Origin: JACMJP01 sp046160675
GTDB lineage: Bacteria > Bacteroidota > Bacteroidia > Chitinophagales > BACL12
Reading direction: 5' to 3'
Assembly: GCA_046160675.1 (NCBI GenBank)
Contig: JBJXHH010000220.1
Span: 1 to 10,945 of the forward strand
Length of the DNA stretch: 10,945 bases
Shown piece by piece: positions 7,166 to 10,945 of the stretch; the first letter of the stretch is position 1, and every line of letters begins with the position of its first letter. The position numbers and the translations under genes are program-made. The notes under the pieces are model-generated. The model was not told the origin of the DNA and ran no database searches. It worked only from the letters and a program-made list of their open reading frames with translations.

Positions 7166-7885
7166 ATGCATATCAGGAAACTTAGCGTATTAATTCCGGT
7201 TTATAACGAAGAAAAAACCATTGATGTTATTCTTAAAACATTACTTGATGTCAAATTAATGAACGACATTGCAATGGAAATTATTATTGTGAATGATTTT
7301 TCAAAAGATCATACTGCCGAAAAAATTGCCACCTTCAAACTGAATCATCCCGCGGCAGATATAAAAGTATTTCATCATGTAAAAAATAAAGGAAAGGGCG
7401 CAGCACTCCACACTGCAATTGAGCATGCTACAGGGGATTACCTGATAGTGCAGGATGCTGATCTTGAATATGATCCTCATGAATTCAACCTGTTAATACA
7501 GCCTGTTTTTAAGATGCAGGCCGACGTTGTATATGGCTCCCGGTTCAGTGGCGGAAACGCCCACCGTATCTTATTTTTCTGGCATTCCATCGGTAACCAG
7601 ATACTCACATTTGTATCTAATATGTTCAGTAACCTGAATCTTACTGACATGGAGACCTGCTATAAACTTATTCGGGCCGATGTTTTGAAAAACCTGAAAT
7701 TGCAGGAAAAACGTTTCGGCTTTGAGCCGGAAGTAACACAAAAACTTGCAAAACAGAAAGGTCTCCGTATTTATGAAGTTGGTATTTCATACTATGGCAG
7801 AACTTATGAAGAGGGAAAAAAAATAAATTGGAAAGATGGTTTTCGTGCATTTTACTGCATATTACGTTACGGATTATTCTCTTAA
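7166..7885 (+). CDS. Family 2 glycosyltransferase, polyprenyl-phosphate sugar synthase type (DPM1-like)
   Basis: This is a GT-A-fold enzyme that probably moves a sugar from a nucleotide donor to a polyprenyl phosphate on the cytoplasmic face. In 239 residues it shows LIPVYNEEKTI (9-19), IIIVNDFSKD (39-48), NKGKGAALHTAI (74-85), the metal-binding DAD at 97-99 within QDADLEYDP, VVYGSRF (121-127), DMETCYKL (161-168) and RFGFEPEVT (183-191). The C-terminal GRTYEEGKKINWKDG (211-225) is typical of bacterial DPM1-like enzymes. It lacks the C-terminal membrane helices found in some relatives, so a membrane partner is expected; the polytopic protein two genes on is the obvious candidate. The ATG at 7166 overlaps an upstream ATG-TAA at 7161-7166. 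The sugar and acceptor cannot be read from sequence. Confidence 0.9.
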   Translation: MHIRKLSVLIPVYNEEKTIDVILKTLLDVKLMNDIAMEIIIVNDFSKDHTAEKIATFKLNHPAADIKVFHHVKNKGKGAALHTAIEHATGDYLIVQDADLEYDPHEFNLLIQPVFKMQADVVYGSRFSGGNAHRILFFWHSIGNQILTFVSNMFSNLNLTDMETCYKLIRADVLKNLKLQEKRFGFEPEVTQKLAKQKGLRIYEVGISYYGRTYEEGKKINWKDGFRAFYCILRYGLFS

Positions 7886-7894
7886 AAAATTTTA

Positions 7895-8623
7895 GTGCCC
7901 ATACCCTCTACGCTTGATATCATTCTACCCTGTTATAATCCACAAAGAAATTGGGAAGAACAGGTGCTTCAGTCTTACAGGGAAATTTGTAAGGCCTTAC
8001 CTTATATCAAAATCCAGTTAATCTTAGTCAATGATGGTTCTGTTCATACAATAGAAACTGCTGTGATAGAAAAGATAAATGAATCAGTACCCTTATTTCA
8101 ATTTATAAACTATCCTGTAAACAAAGGAAAGGGTTTTGCACTGCGGGAGGGAATGAAACATGCAACTGCTGAAGTTGTGATTTATACAGACATTGATTTT
8201 CCTTATACAACTGAAAGTTTTTTACAGATTTTTGATGCCCTGTATAAGAATACTTGTGATATTGCGGCTGGTATAAAAGACAAAACTTATTATAGGCATA
8301 CTCCTGTTGTAAGAAAGTTTATTTCAAAACTCCTCCGTTTTTTTTCAGGTGTTTTTCTTAAACTGAAGATTACCGATACGCAATGCGGTTTGAAAGGGAT
8401 GAACGAAAATGCAAAGGCAGTTTTCCTGCAATCCAGCATTAACCGGTATTTGTTTGACCTTGAATTTATATTTCTTGCATCCCGCAGAAAAGATTTGAAA
8501 CTCCTCCCGGTTGAAGTGCAATTGAGGCAAAAAGTTGAGTTTTCTGCAATTCCCTATTCCATTTTGTTTACAGAGGCCGGTAACTTTATCAAGATATTTT
8601 TGAAAAGTATTTTTACAAAATAG
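7895..8623 (+). CDS. Second family 2 glycosyltransferase, dolichyl-phosphate-glucose-synthase type
   Basis: This is another GT-A enzyme of the DPM1/ALG5 kind, with 242 residues. Motifs are IILPCYNPQRNW (9-20), LILVNDGS (42-49), NKGKGFALREGM (76-87), the metal-binding DID at 99-101 within YTDIDFPYT, and DTQCGLKGM (161-169), a block typical of ALG5-like enzymes. NRYLFDLEF (183-191) corresponds to the RFGFEPEVT block of the upstream gene. It is related to that gene but clearly diverged, so the two probably differ in donor or acceptor. It has no obvious membrane helix, only hydrophobic surfaces near 140-157 and at the C-terminus. The start is the GTG at 7895, 9 bases after the previous stop; the first in-frame ATG downstream lies beyond the donor-binding motifs. 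It ends one base before the next gene's ATG, so the three genes are surely one transcript. Confidence 0.88.
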   Translation: MPIPSTLDIILPCYNPQRNWEEQVLQSYREICKALPYIKIQLILVNDGSVHTIETAVIEKINESVPLFQFINYPVNKGKGFALREGMKHATAEVVIYTDIDFPYTTESFLQIFDALYKNTCDIAAGIKDKTYYRHTPVVRKFISKLLRFFSGVFLKLKITDTQCGLKGMNENAKAVFLQSSINRYLFDLEFIFLASRRKDLKLLPVEVQLRQKVEFSAIPYSILFTEAGNFIKIFLKSIFTK

Positions 8624-8624
8624 A

Positions 8625-10910
8625 ATGAAACGATTTCTTACTCATCCTTTTTTCTGGCTTCAAATAATTTGTTTATGTATTATCTATTTCTCTTTTCAGA
8701 AATTTCTTCTCCTCCCGAACGATTACATCTTTAATCAATGGGGAGATGGGATAAAAAATTATTTTACGCCTGCCTGGTTTATTCAGTATGACAATGGAAA
8801 CCACTTTACAGGAATGGCATACCCTTTCGGCGAACATGTTGTATACACTGACAACCAGCCGGCATTAAGTTGGATTTTGAATTTTATTGATGAACATATT
8901 ATTTCCATCTCTCAATACACAGTAGGAATTATAAACCTGCTCATGCTTTTTTCTCTACTGTTTACTGCTATGCTGATGTTTAAAATTCTTGTGCATTACA
9001 GTATATCCCCCTGGTGGGCAGTTGCATCAGCTATTATCATCACCTTTATGAATCCACAATTGCAGCGCATGGGCGGGCATTATGCATTGAGTTATTCTTT
9101 TTACATCCCTCTTCTTTGGTGGATGAGCATCCAGGCAAAAAAAAGGAATTACAGATACCTTCCGGTTTTCATACTCATCTTTTTAATTACATTTTTCGGA
9201 TTTATTCATTTGTATTATGCATTCATAGGGCTCTTATTTTTTTCTACTTATTTTCTTGTTAGTGGGTTTAAAAAAATTGCCAATCGCCGAGAAATACTGG
9301 CGCCTTTTGCCATCATCATTATCCCTTTTCTTATCATTTTTTCTTTTCTTCATTTTACTGATACTGTAGAAGACAGAACTCCTGCTCCTTACGGCTTCTT
9401 TGCTTACAGAGCCACCCTGCAGTCGGTGTTTCTTCCTAGAGAGGGTGTTTTTGCAGATCTTGTTTATAATAATACTTCCTTACGCAGAGGCGATATTGAA
9501 GGTTATGCTTACGTTGGGGGTATTGCATCAATGATTGCTCTTATCAGTATTATAACGTTTATTATCCGCTCTGTAAAACAAAAAACTTTCAAAGCAAAAA
9601 TAATTGAAACGCCACCCAGGCTTTCCGTGTATGTGCTTGCAGCAATATTATCATTATTATTTTCATTCGCTTTTCCCTTTATTCTGGGGCTACGTACTTT
9701 ACCAGATGTTATTCCCTTTATAAAGCAATTCCGATCACTTGGCAGATTTGCATGGATATTTTATTATGTGTTCACAGTGTATGCTGTAGTGTATGTGTAC
9801 ACTTTTTTTCAAAAGATTTATTCAATAAAAAAAATTGCTGCGTACTTGTTCATCACCTTCTTGCTGGCTTTCAGCATCCTTGAAACAAATGTAAACTTTG
9901 TAAGAAATAAAAAACTAATCCTTCATACTTCAAATCATAATCCTTTTAAGGTCGGCTCTGATAATTGGAAGGAAATCCTCGTAAAGAACAACAGTTCGGC
10001 TGATGATTTCCAGGCAACCCTTTTCCTGGGATTTTTCTTAAACGGGTCTGAAAAATTATATGTTGACAGGTCAGCTTATGATGGAGGGAAAGCCATGGAA
10101 ATAGCTTATCAAACCGGGTTGCCTCTCATTAATAGCATGATGTCAAGAACATCTGTTTCACAAACCTTACAACTTGCACAGGTTGTGAGTCACAGTACAA
10201 TAAAAAAAACCTACCCCATGCTGATCAGCAAAAAAGATATACTGCTTATCACAAATGATAAAGAAATCACCCGCCAGGAAAAATACCTTTTAGCAAATTC
10301 AAAGTTTATATGTCAGGAGGGGCATTTGAAACTTTATGCAATGCCGGTATCTATATTGGATGATACACAACATTTTTTGCAGGAGGATTTCATTCATAAG
10401 AAACAAACCTGGTACTTCAACCCTGTTTGTCAATACTACGCTGAAAAACCTATTCAACTCTTTTATAGTCATGAATTCGAACAAAACCTTTCGCCGGAAC
10501 CTTTTTACGGCAAAGGATCATTCTATTCCGAAAATGGAGGCGGGCTGGTAGCTGAAATACCTGTTCAGATATCTGAGGTCATATGGATTGAAGTTTCCGT
10601 CTGGGCAAAAACCTATGCTGAAACTACGGCTTATCCTTATATGAAAGTAAAGTTTATAGATGCTAAAAACAAGATTATAAAAGAAACGAGTGTAAACCCC
10701 AAATTTTCTACAGATGTGATCAATGCATGGGTTCGGGCAGCAGAAAATTTTGATGTTCCACCGGAGTGTAAAAAGATAATCCTGGAGGCGAGCAATGACA
10801 AGATGATAAATTTTGACAACCTGCTTGTAAGGCATACAGCATATGATGTTATTTACGCTGTTGTGAACGATAGTACCTTTACTTTTAATAACTATCCCAT
10901 TGGAAAATGA
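8625..10910 (+). CDS. Uncharacterised polytopic membrane protein with large C-terminal soluble domain, GT-C-like
   Basis: I do not recognise this 761-residue protein as a named family. Visible membrane segments lie at about 9-29, 96-122, 129-144, 152-168, 179-213 (probably two), 225-243, 297-315, 335-356, 375-396 and 402-420. The first loop (30-95) is long and polar, with an acidic GDGIKNYF motif at 40-47 and GEHVVYTDNQPALSW at 69-83. A long first external loop with an acidic motif is the plan of GT-C glycosyltransferases that use polyprenyl-phosphate sugars. Residues 421-761 are soluble and probably periplasmic. The part at about 612-740 alternates short strands and ends with a WVRAAENFDVP, KKIILEAS, INFDNLLVR pattern that resembles beta-sandwich carbohydrate-binding modules. 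Being one base downstream of two sugar-phosphate-lipid synthase-like genes supports a glycan-transfer role, but a flippase or other channel-like role is not excluded. Confidence 0.8.
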   Translation: MKRFLTHPFFWLQIICLCIIYFSFQKFLLLPNDYIFNQWGDGIKNYFTPAWFIQYDNGNHFTGMAYPFGEHVVYTDNQPALSWILNFIDEHIISISQYTVGIINLLMLFSLLFTAMLMFKILVHYSISPWWAVASAIIITFMNPQLQRMGGHYALSYSFYIPLLWWMSIQAKKRNYRYLPVFILIFLITFFGFIHLYYAFIGLLFFSTYFLVSGFKKIANRREILAPFAIIIIPFLIIFSFLHFTDTVEDRTPAPYGFFAYRATLQSVFLPREGVFADLVYNNTSLRRGDIEGYAYVGGIASMIALISIITFIIRSVKQKTFKAKIIETPPRLSVYVLAAILSLLFSFAFPFILGLRTLPDVIPFIKQFRSLGRFAWIFYYVFTVYAVVYVYTFFQKIYSIKKIAAYLFITFLLAFSILETNVNFVRNKKLILHTSNHNPFKVGSDNWKEILVKNNSSADDFQATLFLGFFLNGSEKLYVDRSAYDGGKAMEIAYQTGLPLINSMMSRTSVSQTLQLAQVVSHSTIKKTYPMLISKKDILLITNDKEITRQEKYLLANSKFICQEGHLKLYAMPVSILDDTQHFLQEDFIHKKQTWYFNPVCQYYAEKPIQLFYSHEFEQNLSPEPFYGKGSFYSENGGGLVAEIPVQISEVIWIEVSVWAKTYAETTAYPYMKVKFIDAKNKIIKETSVNPKFSTDVINAWVRAAENFDVPPECKKIILEASNDKMINFDNLLVRHTAYDVIYAVVNDSTFTFNNYPIGK

Positions 10911-10930
10911 GGCTGAATACCGTATTTTTG
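10900..10930 (+). promoter_or_regulatory. Promoter for a gene beyond the right edge
   Basis: TTG at 10900-10902 and TATTTTTG at 10923-10930, 20 bases apart, form the best-spaced Bacteroidota promoter in the window. The -33 element lies inside the last codons of the upstream gene and the -7 element starts 12 bases after its stop codon. The next plus-strand gene therefore probably has its own transcript start near 10937. Confidence 0.55.
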
Positions 10931-10945
10931 CCCCTCCGAAATCCT

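Noticed and set aside
10518..10835. Minus-strand open frame of 105 codons opposite the end of the membrane protein gene.
   Set aside because: The plus-strand frame continues without a break through a plausible folded domain; the opposite frame has no promoter or motif.

Overview
The window looks like chromosomal DNA from a Bacteroidota bacterium, probably of the Chitinophagaceae or a relative. The reasons are AT-rich coding sequence, weak or absent Shine-Dalgarno sequences, several promoter cores of the Bacteroidota form TAnnTTTG, and a DUF2480 gene, a family I know only from this phylum. The phylum assignment is fairly firm; the family is a guess. No mobile element, CRISPR array, rRNA or tRNA was found, and genes fill nearly all of the sequence.

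Layout. Positions 1-188 are an AT-rich stretch with a hairpin and no confident gene; it may hold the last 27 codons of a plus-strand gene entering from the left. Positions 189-3215 carry a tightly packed minus-strand operon, read pepP (Xaa-Pro aminopeptidase), pssA (phosphatidylserine synthase), purS (purine synthesis) and rsmI (16S rRNA 2'-O-methyltransferase). Positions 3216-3411 are a divergent promoter region.

Positions 3412-7104 carry a plus-strand cluster of a PpiD/SurA-type membrane-anchored folding factor, a DUF2480 protein with three notable cysteines, and a membrane-anchored lytic transglycosylase. Two of the three act in the envelope: folding of exported proteins and peptidoglycan cleavage. 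After a 61-base gap with its own promoter, positions 7166-10910 hold a three-gene unit: two family 2 glycosyltransferases of the dolichyl-phosphate-sugar-synthase type and a large polytopic membrane protein with a C-terminal soluble region. Another promoter lies at the right edge and points to a gene outside the window.

The part least explained by known biology is the last unit. Two soluble polyprenyl-phosphate sugar synthase-like enzymes next to a GT-C-like membrane protein suggest a small system that loads sugars on a lipid carrier and transfers them outside the inner membrane. The membrane protein's C-terminal region resembles a beta-sandwich carbohydrate-binding fold. This is inference from gene order and motifs. 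The other genes are mostly ordinary housekeeping genes.
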